DNA from: Acidobacteriota bacterium
Lineage (GTDB): Bacteria > Acidobacteriota > Blastocatellia > Pyrinomonadales > Pyrinomonadaceae
Direction: 5' to 3'
Assembly (NCBI GenBank): GCA_003223975.1
Contig: QHXS01000091.1
Coordinates: 1-41,219 of the forward strand
Length of the DNA: 41,219 bases
Shown here: positions 34,671 through 41,219 of the stretch, one piece after another
Position numbering within the stretch: position 1 is the first letter of the stretch
Layout of the letters: each line of letters opens with the position of its first letter
Position numbers and translations under genes: made by a program
The notes under the pieces: generated by a model
Told to the model about the DNA's origin: nothing
Database searches by the model: none
Seen by the model: the letters and a program-made list of their open reading frames with translations, nothing else

Positions 34671-36461
34671 CTAACGAACCGTGAATCTAACCATATCAAG
34701 CTCGACCACCGCGTTCCTTGCCGTAATTTCGAGGTCGCGGCATGGTCCTGCGTCTACTTCACCCAGCGACACTTCATTTAACCAGATATTTGCGGTATGG
34801 CCGTCAGAAACGAATCGAAATTGATGAAATGTCGCTGGGTCGAAACCCGTCGGAAGGTCTGTGATCCCATCCGCCGACCATAGCTGAGCGTCCGAAAAAA
34901 GTAATGAGAATTCACGCCCGCATTTGAAGGCCAGCGCCGGACCATCTCCGAGAACAGCGCGGAGCCGGAAATTTACGGCAAACTCAAAACTGGCAGCGGC
35001 CGCTTCCCTGCAGAGGGAGGCATTGTTTAGGACCAGAATGCCCCCTTCCCCAAAAGTCGGTTTTTGATCCTCGGCCCACTTCCAACCGCGTGCATGAGCA
35101 GACTGCTCGTCGATACTATCCTCGAATCTATCCTCGAAACCCGGCGTAAGGGTAAGACTTAATACCTCCATAGCCCCGTGTTCTTCAATATCTACTGCGG
35201 TGACTGAGTTTACGAGTATGGTTTGAAATGCTACATGCCTGCCATCGAAAGAAAGTGCCATCTGAAGTTGGTCAATCTCGAGAGTGATCGTGTGAGCCGC
35301 CTCGATCCTGAATCCGGGTGGTGCGGTAACTGATTTCACGCCCGCTGCATCCGGTTGGCTGACCGCCAACCCTCCGGCATTAACGTCGAGCACCAACAAA
35401 ACATGGTTGTTGTCGCCTACCAAATCGATCCTGCCGCTGTTGCGGAACGTTATCTCTAGGAGAAAGCTCTCGGGGGTGCTTAAACGGCCCCGGCGGGGCG
35501 CCAAGAACGATTTGCTCGGAATCGGCTGGGGCGAGGTTGTTGGACCGGCAACAAAAAGGCGACCTCCACCTGCATAATCCATACGGTCTATCGCAAGAAC
35601 TCGTTCGCCGTTGGACCAGTAATGGTATATGCAAAACAGATCGCGCCCATTCGGACCGACGGCCACACAATTATGGCCCGGTCCCACCACCTCACCCGCA
35701 ATTGTCCGAAGTATAGGGAGTGTTTGGATCCCGTCGGAAAACTGCTCCCATTCCTCGTCCGCGAGGATCTTGTTCGATACCGCGTAACTCACACCATAGC
35801 TAATATTCTGCCAATTTCCCCCGCTAAACATTTCGTAATAAAGCCCTTTGTGTTTGAGAACGAACGGGCCTTCGACCGTGTGCCAACGCACGCCACCTTT
35901 TTCCTTACGTGCTGCATCGTAGATCTGCCAATCGAATTTCGCCCGCGTCACCGGGCGCGGATCTCCCGCGAGAGTGTATGGATCAAGCATCCTGTCTACA
36001 ACTGTCCCGGTGCCGATATGTGTATGGTTGAGGAAATCAGTGGCGTAGAACATATACCATACGCCGTCATCATCACGAGCGACATGGGCGTCGATCGCAA
36101 ACTCCTCATTCGTCAGTTTTATGCCAGCATCGACAAAACCTCCGCTGGGCCGATCGGAAACTGCTACGCGAATCTCCATAAGCTTTTCGTTTCCAACACT
36201 GTAATACAGATAAAACTTGCCGTTTGAGTAGGTCACTTCGGGCGCCCAATAACAGGGATGATCCTGTGCGAGCGGAGCCATTGCTCCCGCCATCTCCTCC
36301 CAGGAAACCAGGTCTTCGGAACGTAGCATGCTGAAAACCCGCCCGTCCGAGCTGTGTCCCGTCGAGAATGCGTAGTAAATGCCCGCAAATTTGAGAACAA
36401 ACGGATCTGGAAATGAGCGGTTGTAAACGGGATTTTGATAGACTGCCCGCGCGGACGACAT
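34671..36461 (-). CDS. GH43-family glycoside hydrolase with C-terminal concanavalin-like module
   Basis: 596 aa without signal peptide. The five-bladed propeller has the GH43 triad: Asp19 in NRSFPDPFV, Asp124 in FAIDAHV and Glu197 in HTVEGPFVLKHKG, plus CYWAPEV near 70-76 and GPGHNCV, all typical of arabinosidase/xylosidase members. The second half (about 300-596) is beta-rich with repeated ITFRNSGRIDLVGDN and FEFAVNFRLRAVLGDGPALAFK patterns, probably two sugar-binding or LamG-like units. The family removes alpha-L-arabinofuranose, beta-xylose or, in some subfamilies, galactose. The start lies 8 bases after the degenerate receiver gene. Confidence 0.85.
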   Translation of the reverse strand: MSSARAVYQNPVYNRSFPDPFVLKFAGIYYAFSTGHSSDGRVFSMLRSEDLVSWEEMAGAMAPLAQDHPCYWAPEVTYSNGKFYLYYSVGNEKLMEIRVAVSDRPSGGFVDAGIKLTNEEFAIDAHVARDDDGVWYMFYATDFLNHTHIGTGTVVDRMLDPYTLAGDPRPVTRAKFDWQIYDAARKEKGGVRWHTVEGPFVLKHKGLYYEMFSGGNWQNISYGVSYAVSNKILADEEWEQFSDGIQTLPILRTIAGEVVGPGHNCVAVGPNGRDLFCIYHYWSNGERVLAIDRMDYAGGGRLFVAGPTTSPQPIPSKSFLAPRRGRLSTPESFLLEITFRNSGRIDLVGDNNHVLLVLDVNAGGLAVSQPDAAGVKSVTAPPGFRIEAAHTITLEIDQLQMALSFDGRHVAFQTILVNSVTAVDIEEHGAMEVLSLTLTPGFEDRFEDSIDEQSAHARGWKWAEDQKPTFGEGGILVLNNASLCREAAAASFEFAVNFRLRAVLGDGPALAFKCGREFSLLFSDAQLWSADGITDLPTGFDPATFHQFRFVSDGHTANIWLNEVSLGEVDAGPCRDLEITARNAVVELDMVRFTVR

Positions 36462-36468
36462 TGCTTAA

Positions 36469-36885
36469 TTAGGCGCTTTTAGGCAGTTGGGCGGAGGGTA
36501 TTCTAACGGAAGCGGGAATCGGGGCCGGCAGAGCAAAGATTTTCTCGAGCTGCTCGGGTGTGCCTCCGGCCATTCGTGAGAATGTAACAACTTCAACCCG
36601 CTCCCACTCGCATGAGAACCGGATCCGGTCCCGTACATCCAAAATTGACGCCTCGGAAATGGAGATCTGCAGCACAACGACATCGACCCACGCCCCGGTT
36701 GTAAAGTCGGTCAGCACCTCGATCGCTTCGTCCAGATTCGATACGTTCACGACGAATAGTCCGTGATCCCTCAGCCAATCATTTACTGCACGAGCGGCGA
36801 GCGGCATCCGGTCAATTAGAAGTAGTTTCGTATGGCTCACGAGGTCAGCAAGTCTCTCATTAGTCGTCGTTGCGTTATGTATCAT
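36469..36885 (-). CDS. Degenerate response-regulator receiver domain protein
   Basis: About 138 aa if started at ATG 36885; the track's 309-aa version runs antisense through the GH1-like gene and is not credible. TKLLLIDRMPLAARAVNDWLRDHG is a receiver-like beta1-alpha1 segment, followed by FVVNVSNLDEAIEVLTD and VDVVVLQISIS. The phosphoacceptor position holds Gln73 in place of Asp, and the usual second acidic residue after beta1 is Arg. It is therefore a pseudo-receiver, possibly a protein-interaction module. No output domain is present. It sits directly before GH43. The start codon is uncertain; no Shine-Dalgarno is obvious. Confidence 0.55.
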   Translation of the reverse strand: MIHNATTTNERLADLVSHTKLLLIDRMPLAARAVNDWLRDHGLFVVNVSNLDEAIEVLTDFTTGAWVDVVVLQISISEASILDVRDRIRFSCEWERVEVVTFSRMAGGTPEQLEKIFALPAPIPASVRIPSAQLPKSA

Positions 36886-36954
36886 GTCAGACAAAAGCCG
36901 ACGGTGCTCTACCTGACAATCATCAGCCGCGAGTTTTGATAGTAAATAAAATAG

Positions 36955-38151
36955 ATGCAATTGATCATGAACGAATTGCCTTGGAGCGATGCGCCTGCAG
37001 TTGCGGCACCGAAAGAGAATGAAGCAATGGCTGCCGTCCCTTTCCAGAGCTATTTGATGGCCGGATTTGAATGTTCTTCGCACCGGCGATTCGACGGCAA
37101 ACGTATTGATATGGTGGCGGCGACGCGCCACGATGTGTTCGCCCTGCGCGATTACGCAAGGCTCTCCGAATTGGGAATCCAAACTTCGCGCGACGGACTC
37201 CGGTGGCATCTCATCGAGAGTTCTCCGAGAAGGTACGACTTTACGAGCGTTGCTTCGCAGCTTGATGCCGCCCGATCGGCGGGGGTTCAGGTAATTTGGG
37301 ATCTTTTCCACTATGGATACCCGGACGGACTTAACATTTTTGCGCCCGATTTTCCCGACCGTTTCGCTGATTTTGCTGCCGGCTTTAGCCGGTTTCATCT
37401 ATCGCAGACCGGACGTGCTCCGTGGGTCGTACCGGTAAACGAAATATCTTTCTTTTCGTGGATCGCAGGGGATGAGGGCCGGTTTTATCCACATGCGCGT
37501 GGCCGCGCCGATGAGCTAAAGATCCAGCTCGTGAGGGCCGCTCTAGCTGCCAGGGCGGCGATCCTCGATGTTTGCCCCGGGGCGCGTTTTGTATCGTCCG
37601 AGCCTGCAGTCTATGTGAAGTCAAGGCCCGAAGATGGGGATAATGCCGAAGGTGCCGAGCACTATCGTCTGTCGCAATATCAAACACTTGATATGCTTAC
37701 CGGCCGATTGGCGCCTGAGCTGGGCGGTCGAGCGGATCATATCGACGTCATCGGCGTCAACTATTACCCGCACAATCAGTGGTATTACCCGGACCGTGAA
37801 ATGATCCCGCTTGGTGCCGACGATTATCGGCCATTTCATTTAATACTTGCGGAGATCTATGAACGCTACCGAATACCTATTATTGTGTCCGAAACCGGCG
37901 CCGAAGGCATGGAACGGGTGCCATGGTATCGATACATCCGGGCCGAATGTGAGACCGCGATAACCATGGGCGTTGACCTACAAGGAATATGTCTTTATCC
38001 GATTCTTAACCATCCCGGATGGGATGACGATCGCCACTGTCCGAATGGCCTTTGGGGATTTTCAGATGATAGTGGGAACCGGCCAGTTTATGAGCCGCTC
38101 TTAACCGAAATTCAATCCGCCGCCACTCCCGCTCGCCAAACTGCAGCATAG
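36955..38151 (+). CDS. GH1-like (clan GH-A) glycoside hydrolase, second copy
   Basis: 398 aa, no leader. Barrel motifs: LSELGIQTSRDGLRWHLIESSPRRYDF near 71-96, WDLFHYGYPDGL near 115-126, WVVPVNEISFFSW with acid/base Glu163, VIGVNYYPHNQWY near 265-277, and IIVSETGAEG with nucleophile Glu313. It is only distantly similar to the 33281 gene, and its acid/base motif is NEI rather than NEP. It is divergent from the receiver-GH43-GH1 run, and its 3' end overlaps the convergent glycosyltransferase gene by 40 bases. The start could also be Met5 (36967). Confidence 0.75.
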   Translation: MQLIMNELPWSDAPAVAAPKENEAMAAVPFQSYLMAGFECSSHRRFDGKRIDMVAATRHDVFALRDYARLSELGIQTSRDGLRWHLIESSPRRYDFTSVASQLDAARSAGVQVIWDLFHYGYPDGLNIFAPDFPDRFADFAAGFSRFHLSQTGRAPWVVPVNEISFFSWIAGDEGRFYPHARGRADELKIQLVRAALAARAAILDVCPGARFVSSEPAVYVKSRPEDGDNAEGAEHYRLSQYQTLDMLTGRLAPELGGRADHIDVIGVNYYPHNQWYYPDREMIPLGADDYRPFHLILAEIYERYRIPIIVSETGAEGMERVPWYRYIRAECETAITMGVDLQGICLYPILNHPGWDDDRHCPNGLWGFSDDSGNRPVYEPLLTEIQSAATPARQTAA

Positions 38152-39335
38152 CCCTCGTCGCGCGACGGGCCGTTTCGATCCTGAGCAGCTGCCTCATTGA
38201 CTAATTCATTCATCGCTTCGAACGTTTTATCCCACGATGTTTGTAATAAGAACTCGCCTACCCGCGCTTGCCTTCTATTTCGATCTTCATTCAACGCCTC
38301 CGAGATGGCTTCGGCAAACTCCTCGGCCGTTCCGGCGATATGCACAAGGCCGAGTTCGCCGTATGGCCGAACGACGTCGGCGATCGGAGTAGAAACCACC
38401 GGCAGGCCGGCCGCCAGGTATTCTGGAGTTTTCGTTGGGCTAATAAAGCGGGTCGATTCGTTAAGCGCGAAGGGCATCATGCCGACGTCCCACCCGGCCA
38501 TCAGCGCCGGCAGGTCCTCATACGCTTTTTTGCCGAGATAGTGGATATTTTCCCGCCGCGGAAGCGTGTCTTCGCTGATCTTAACGACGGGGCCCACGAT
38601 CACAAAGCTGATATCGGGACGAAGCTCGGCAACCTCGCCTAGCAGCGACGTGTCAAGCCTCTCATCGATAACGCCGGCAAATCCTACACGTGGCCGAGAA
38701 ATTTCTTTCTGTTCCGCTACGCCCTCCTCGATCTCATTCGCTTGGGCGAAGTGTTCAACATCAATGCTCGACGGGAAGGCATAAACGGCTTTGTGTCGTT
38801 CTTTTTTTGCCTCGTAGAGGCTGCGTCCGCCAGTAAATACGAGATCCGCTCTTGAGAGCAACTCGCGTTCGCGTTCAACCATTTCGGGCGGCGAACCACG
38901 GAAAGCGCTTAGCTCATCCATACAGTCGTAAACGATCACTGCCGGCCGCAAATGCTGGCTCCAGCCGAGCATCATTGGGGTATAAAACCATTGGATGTGA
39001 TCCTCAATTACCTGATCGTCTGCCAGCCGTCTAACCAGTTCGGGCATTACGTGATCCGGCGTCTCAAAGTCACTGGGGCTAAGAAGCGGGACACAAACGA
39101 TCACGTTATTTGTATTCATTGAAACGTCCATCCGGGTCTCGCCTTCGATCTGGATCGGCTCCTCGATAAAAAACACCCGCCGCGATCTGGCAAAACGCGA
39201 CATAAGGTGTTGGGGCCGTTGGTACACAAAATTCCATCTGAGATGCGAGAAGCAAACGACATCCGACCGCGAGATCGGGCCATGTCCGTTACCGGTTATT
39301 GCATGTGGAAGAGATAAGTCGATCATATTATCCAT
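38112..39335 (-). CDS. Glycosyltransferase, GT-B fold, TuaH-like
   Basis: 407 aa. The opening VVCFSHLRWNFVYQRPQHLMSRFA and FIEEP stretch are typical of TuaH-like glycosyltransferases; then WFYTPMMLGW, VYDCMDELSAFRG and LVFTGGRSLYEAK. The nucleotide-sugar half has FPSSIDVEHF, RPRVGFAGVIDERLD, NIHYLGKKAYEDLPALMAGWDVGMMPF and the donor-site SPTKTPEYLAAGLPVVSTP. It would transfer a sugar from a nucleotide donor at the inner face of the membrane, and with glf next door could add galactofuranose or a linked sugar. Either Met1 or Met4 may be the start; no Shine-Dalgarno is clear. Confidence 0.85.
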   Translation of the reverse strand: MDNMIDLSLPHAITGNGHGPISRSDVVCFSHLRWNFVYQRPQHLMSRFARSRRVFFIEEPIQIEGETRMDVSMNTNNVIVCVPLLSPSDFETPDHVMPELVRRLADDQVIEDHIQWFYTPMMLGWSQHLRPAVIVYDCMDELSAFRGSPPEMVERERELLSRADLVFTGGRSLYEAKKERHKAVYAFPSSIDVEHFAQANEIEEGVAEQKEISRPRVGFAGVIDERLDTSLLGEVAELRPDISFVIVGPVVKISEDTLPRRENIHYLGKKAYEDLPALMAGWDVGMMPFALNESTRFISPTKTPEYLAAGLPVVSTPIADVVRPYGELGLVHIAGTAEEFAEAISEALNEDRNRRQARVGEFLLQTSWDKTFEAMNELVNEAAAQDRNGPSRDEGYAAVWRAGVAAD

Positions 39336-39599
39336 AAGAATTTTAAGCGTTGCTGCCGTATTACAGGATTTACAGCCACACGACCTAGTATCGGGGTTAT
39401 TGCATTCGCGGTCTGTTGGACACCAAACATTAATGACAAATCTCTACTCGCTCGAAGGGTAAATCATGGAACGTTGTCTCATAAGCAAAGAATTTCCAGA
39501 ATTGTCGCTGAGACTACATTAAATCCTGCGGTCGACCAATATCCTCAAAATGTGACGGGCCCGTCACAAAAAAATTTTAATTTCAAGGGGGTTATTGAA

Positions 39600-39830
39600 A
39601 TGGCAGCAAACAATCAAGGTAATCAAGGCAATGAACGCGAACGCGACAGCCAGGGGCAATTTACCGATGGCGGTTCGCAGGGCGGTCAGGGCAGCAGACA
39701 AGGCAATCAGGGCGGCAGCTCAAGGTCTGGCAGTAATTCGCGCTCGGATGCCGCACGCAAAGGCGGCGAGGCAGTTAGCGAAGACCGTGAACACATGGCA
39801 GATATAGGCCGCAAAGGCGGACAGAACTAG
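39600..39830 (+). CDS. KGG-repeat stress protein (Con-10/GsiB-like)
   Basis: 76 aa from ATG 39600, with AAGGGGG about ten bases upstream; the track's 118-aa version starts in non-coding sequence. It is extremely hydrophilic, rich in Gly, Gln, Ser and Asn (NQGNQGNERERDSQGQF), with two KGG motifs (ARKGGEAVSEDREHMADIGRKGGQ). KGG proteins are hydrophilin-like and linked to desiccation or general stress. It is a single gene with its own terminator. Confidence 0.8.
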   Translation: MAANNQGNQGNERERDSQGQFTDGGSQGGQGSRQGNQGGSSRSGSNSRSDAARKGGEAVSEDREHMADIGRKGGQN

Positions 39831-39865
39831 GCTGTACCGGCAATAATAATAATTTCGCGCGAAAG

Positions 39866-39900
39866 AAGCCGGCCGCTTTAAACGGTCGGCTTAATTTTTT
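39866..39900 (+). terminator. Intrinsic terminator after the KGG gene
   Basis: AAGCCGGCCG pairs with CGGTCGGCTT (one G-U pair) across a CTTTAAA loop, followed by AATTTTTT. Confidence 0.85.
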
Positions 39901-39996
39901 AAACTGGACGACGCCGCCGACATGAATGACCGTCTGGCAATGCGTGCGCGGGCCCCGACGGTTTGCCGATAATGTATAAATCGTGATTTAGGGCGT

Positions 39997-40071
39997 TGGT
40001 AGCGCCTAGGGGAGTTGAACCCCTCTTTCGAGGTTGAGAACCTCGCGTCCTAACCGATAGACGAAGGCGCC
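39997..40071 (-). tRNA. tRNA-Glu (anticodon CTC), CCA encoded
   Basis: Reverse strand: acceptor GGCGCCT pairs with AGGCGCT, D-arm CGTCTATCGGTTAGGACG, anticodon stem CGAGG/CCTCG with loop TTCTCAA (CTC), T-arm GGGGTTCAACTCCCC, then A and encoded CCA. The TTCGTCTATCGGTTAGGACGC stretch is characteristic of bacterial tRNA-Glu. Confidence 0.95.
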
Positions 40072-40149
40072 GTTTTGCGACAGAAACCAATTCTCGCCCA
40101 GAATATCGCCAATTGCAAGCAGATCAGCGAAGGCATTCTTAACCGGCCA

Positions 40150-40183
40150 AAATGAAAATGGAGCACCAATTTTGATGCTCCAT
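40150..40183 (-). terminator. Intrinsic terminator after the Cys-rich gene
   Basis: On the minus strand ATGGAGCA-loop-TGCTCCAT forms an 8-bp stem followed by TTTTCATTTT, 29 bases past the stop codon at 40212. Confidence 0.75.
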
Positions 40184-40211
40184 CAATACTAAGACCCTTA
40201 ACGGAGTTTTA

Positions 40212-40529
40212 CTAAACAGCCGCAGTATCGGTCTTTTCCTTTGCCTTACAGCAATCGCAGTTATCACAACAGCTCTTGCCGTCGTCAGACGCGGAAACCG
40301 CTATTCCGGTTGCTGCGCCCTCCTTTTTCTTCATCGGGCAAGAATCGCCGCAGCAATCGTGGCCTTCCATTTTTGCATGATCGCCTGACTTCATCGGGCA
40401 CGAATCTTTTTTACAGCACGATGCCTTGTCTCCAACGTTTGTAACAGCGATACCGCCGTAGGCAAACGCAGCGATCGCCAGGCTCAAAACTGCAAGGATC
40501 GCAAACGCGAATAATATTTTCTTTTTCAT
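40212..40529 (-). CDS. Secreted Cys/Lys-rich small protein, probable metal binding
   Basis: 105 aa. A signal peptide (MKKKILFAFAILAVLSLAIAAFA) is followed by a mature part with 11 Cys: SCCKKDSCPM, DCCGDSCPM and SCCDNCDCC. The first two are near-identical CC-x(3)-CPM blocks separated by a His/Met-containing linker (KSGDHAKMEGH), which points to soft-metal binding such as copper or mercury. The phrase GIAV occurs twice (GIAVTN, GIAVSA), hinting at an internal duplication. AGGAGA is eight bases upstream of the ATG. It follows another secreted Cys protein with a similar CPM motif. Confidence 0.65.
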   Translation of the reverse strand: MKKKILFAFAILAVLSLAIAAFAYGGIAVTNVGDKASCCKKDSCPMKSGDHAKMEGHDCCGDSCPMKKKEGAATGIAVSASDDGKSCCDNCDCCKAKEKTDTAAV

Positions 40530-40609
40530 GATGAATTTCTCCTAAAAATATAAGCCGATACATGGGCAGCCGAATAGGTCTGCTGTGATCATTTGCTATG
40601 TAGCCGGCA

Positions 40610-41041
40610 TTAAATCCGGAGAACTCGGTTGGTGATGTGCAGGACGCGTTCGTCCTTTGGCGGCCCGCGGTAGGAAACGATCGGCGAGAGATAAAATGCT
40701 CTGATCGAGGGCGGCATAACGGAATATGCCGCAGTCGTAGGAAAAGCGACCGATGGCGTAGAAAAAGTTTGTTTCAGCTCCACAGGACCGGCAATGAACC
40801 CTGCGATCATCGGGCAACATTGTGCCGGCCGCACGGAATTGATCGCATTGCTTTCGCTGGTCGTCTGCTTTGCTTTTTTGCAATGATCGTTGAGCTTCGC
40901 GAGCGGGCAATGTTGGTTCGCCGCCGCCTCGATAACGAATGCACGACAATATCCGATACAAAGAGCACCGCCCGCATTCAAGCCTACGAAGGTGACGATG
41001 AAGGCGGCCAGGAATTTTACTTTGAACGTCGCTCCGATCAT
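40610..41041 (-). CDS. Secreted or anchored Cys-containing protein, unknown
   Basis: 143 aa. An N-terminal hydrophobic segment (FLAAFIVTFVGLNAGGALC) is followed by CIGYCR, HCPLAKLNDHCKK and QCCPM, then a low-complexity C-terminus. The CCPM motif echoes the downstream Cys-rich protein, 80 bases away on the same strand, which suggests a shared metal-handling role. No family is recognised. The alternative antisense ORF on the plus strand has no features of a real gene. Confidence 0.55.
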   Translation of the reverse strand: MIGATFKVKFLAAFIVTFVGLNAGGALCIGYCRAFVIEAAANQHCPLAKLNDHCKKAKQTTSESNAINSVRPAQCCPMIAGFIAGPVELKQTFSTPSVAFPTTAAYSVMPPSIRAFYLSPIVSYRGPPKDERVLHITNRVLRI

Positions 41042-41108
41042 CTCAAAACCTGACTATCCATTCATTAGCTTAGCGCCGTGGCTGCGGGAAACTGTGACGC
41101 GGGTCACA

Positions 41109-41219
41109 TTACACATTGAATCGGAAATCGACGACGTCGCCGTCCTGCATAACATACTCCTTACCTTCCAAACGGGCAAGGCCTTTTTCGCTGGCGGCCT
41201 TACGCGACCCGCAAGCAAC
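41109..41219 (-). CDS. ychF: Redox-regulated ATPase YchF, C-terminal end only (partial)
   Basis: The last 36 codons read [35 protein letters not shown], ending at TAA 41109-41111. This is the conserved C-terminus of the YchF/OLA1 TGS domain (GK-Y-V-DGDV--FRFNV). YchF binds ATP and interacts with the ribosome. The rest lies beyond the right edge, so the GTPase-like core cannot be checked. Confidence 0.88.
   Translation of the reverse strand, partial: VACGSRKAASEKGLARLEGKEYVMQDGDVVDFRFNV

Noticed and set aside
36469-37398. Full 309-aa reading of the receiver-like ORF
   Set aside because: Its first 170 residues lie antisense to the convincing GH1-like gene and look like shadow sequence; only the last 138 residues resemble a protein.
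40637-41053. 138-aa plus-strand ORF opposite the 40610 gene
   Set aside because: No signal, motif or ribosome-binding site; the opposite strand has a leader and ordered Cys motifs.

Overview
The window looks like chromosomal DNA of an Acidobacteriota member, most likely a Blastocatellia/Pyrinomonadaceae-type heterotroph. This is inferred from gene content: a very long TonB-dependent receptor with an N-terminal carboxypeptidase-regulatory-like domain, FecR/DUF6600, KGG and paired M16 proteins, and moderate GC. There is no rRNA, CRISPR array, integrase or transposase.

Region 1 (1-15463) is a pectin / rhamnogalacturonan-type utilisation locus. On the minus strand, in transcription order, it holds a LacI regulator, a CUT2-type sugar ABC ATPase and permease with no substrate-binding protein, a 1260-aa outer-membrane receptor, a GH29 fucosidase, a GH36-type alpha-galactosidase, a second GH29 fucosidase, and a GH105 unsaturated-rhamnogalacturonyl hydrolase cut by the window edge. 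A GH28 pectinase is divergent from lacI. Near-palindromes related to TGTTACCGATAACA lie at the lacI/GH28 divergent promoter and as a tandem pair upstream of the receptor, so LacI probably controls the whole locus. A separate perfect GntR/FadR-type palindrome (AATTGGT-ATA-ACCAATT) also lies upstream of the receptor, but no GntR gene is present here.

Region 2 (15464-22446) is mostly housekeeping: tRNA-Thr(CGT), a DUF2585 membrane protein, a GrdB-like protein, a DUF4149 protein, a stand-alone histidine-kinase DHp miniprotein just upstream of prmC, a small membrane protein, an Nfu-type Fe-S scaffold, a GAF-like cytoplasmic protein and a SnoaL/DUF4440 secreted protein.

Region 3 (22697-31884) holds a FecR/DUF6600 protein with a Pro/Lys/Ser-rich tail, and an M16 peptidase pair whose catalytically degenerate member is frameshifted. 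Next comes a small four-helix-bundle (S23/Avd-like) gene broken by an amber codon and bracketed by inverted GAGAC-heptad repeats, which is the best candidate here for a poorly described mobile element. A POT-family peptide transporter, a cupin-like unknown, a CAT-anticodon tRNA and a membrane-anchored unknown follow.

Region 4 (32008-39335) is a surface-polysaccharide-like locus: UDP-galactopyranose mutase (glf), two GH1-like/clan-A hydrolases, a GH43 enzyme, a degenerate receiver domain and a TuaH-like glycosyltransferase.

Region 5 (39336-41219) has a KGG stress protein, tRNA-Glu(CTC), two small secreted Cys-rich proteins probably involved in metal handling, and the C-terminal end of ychF. 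All functions are assigned by reading motifs; no database search was run.
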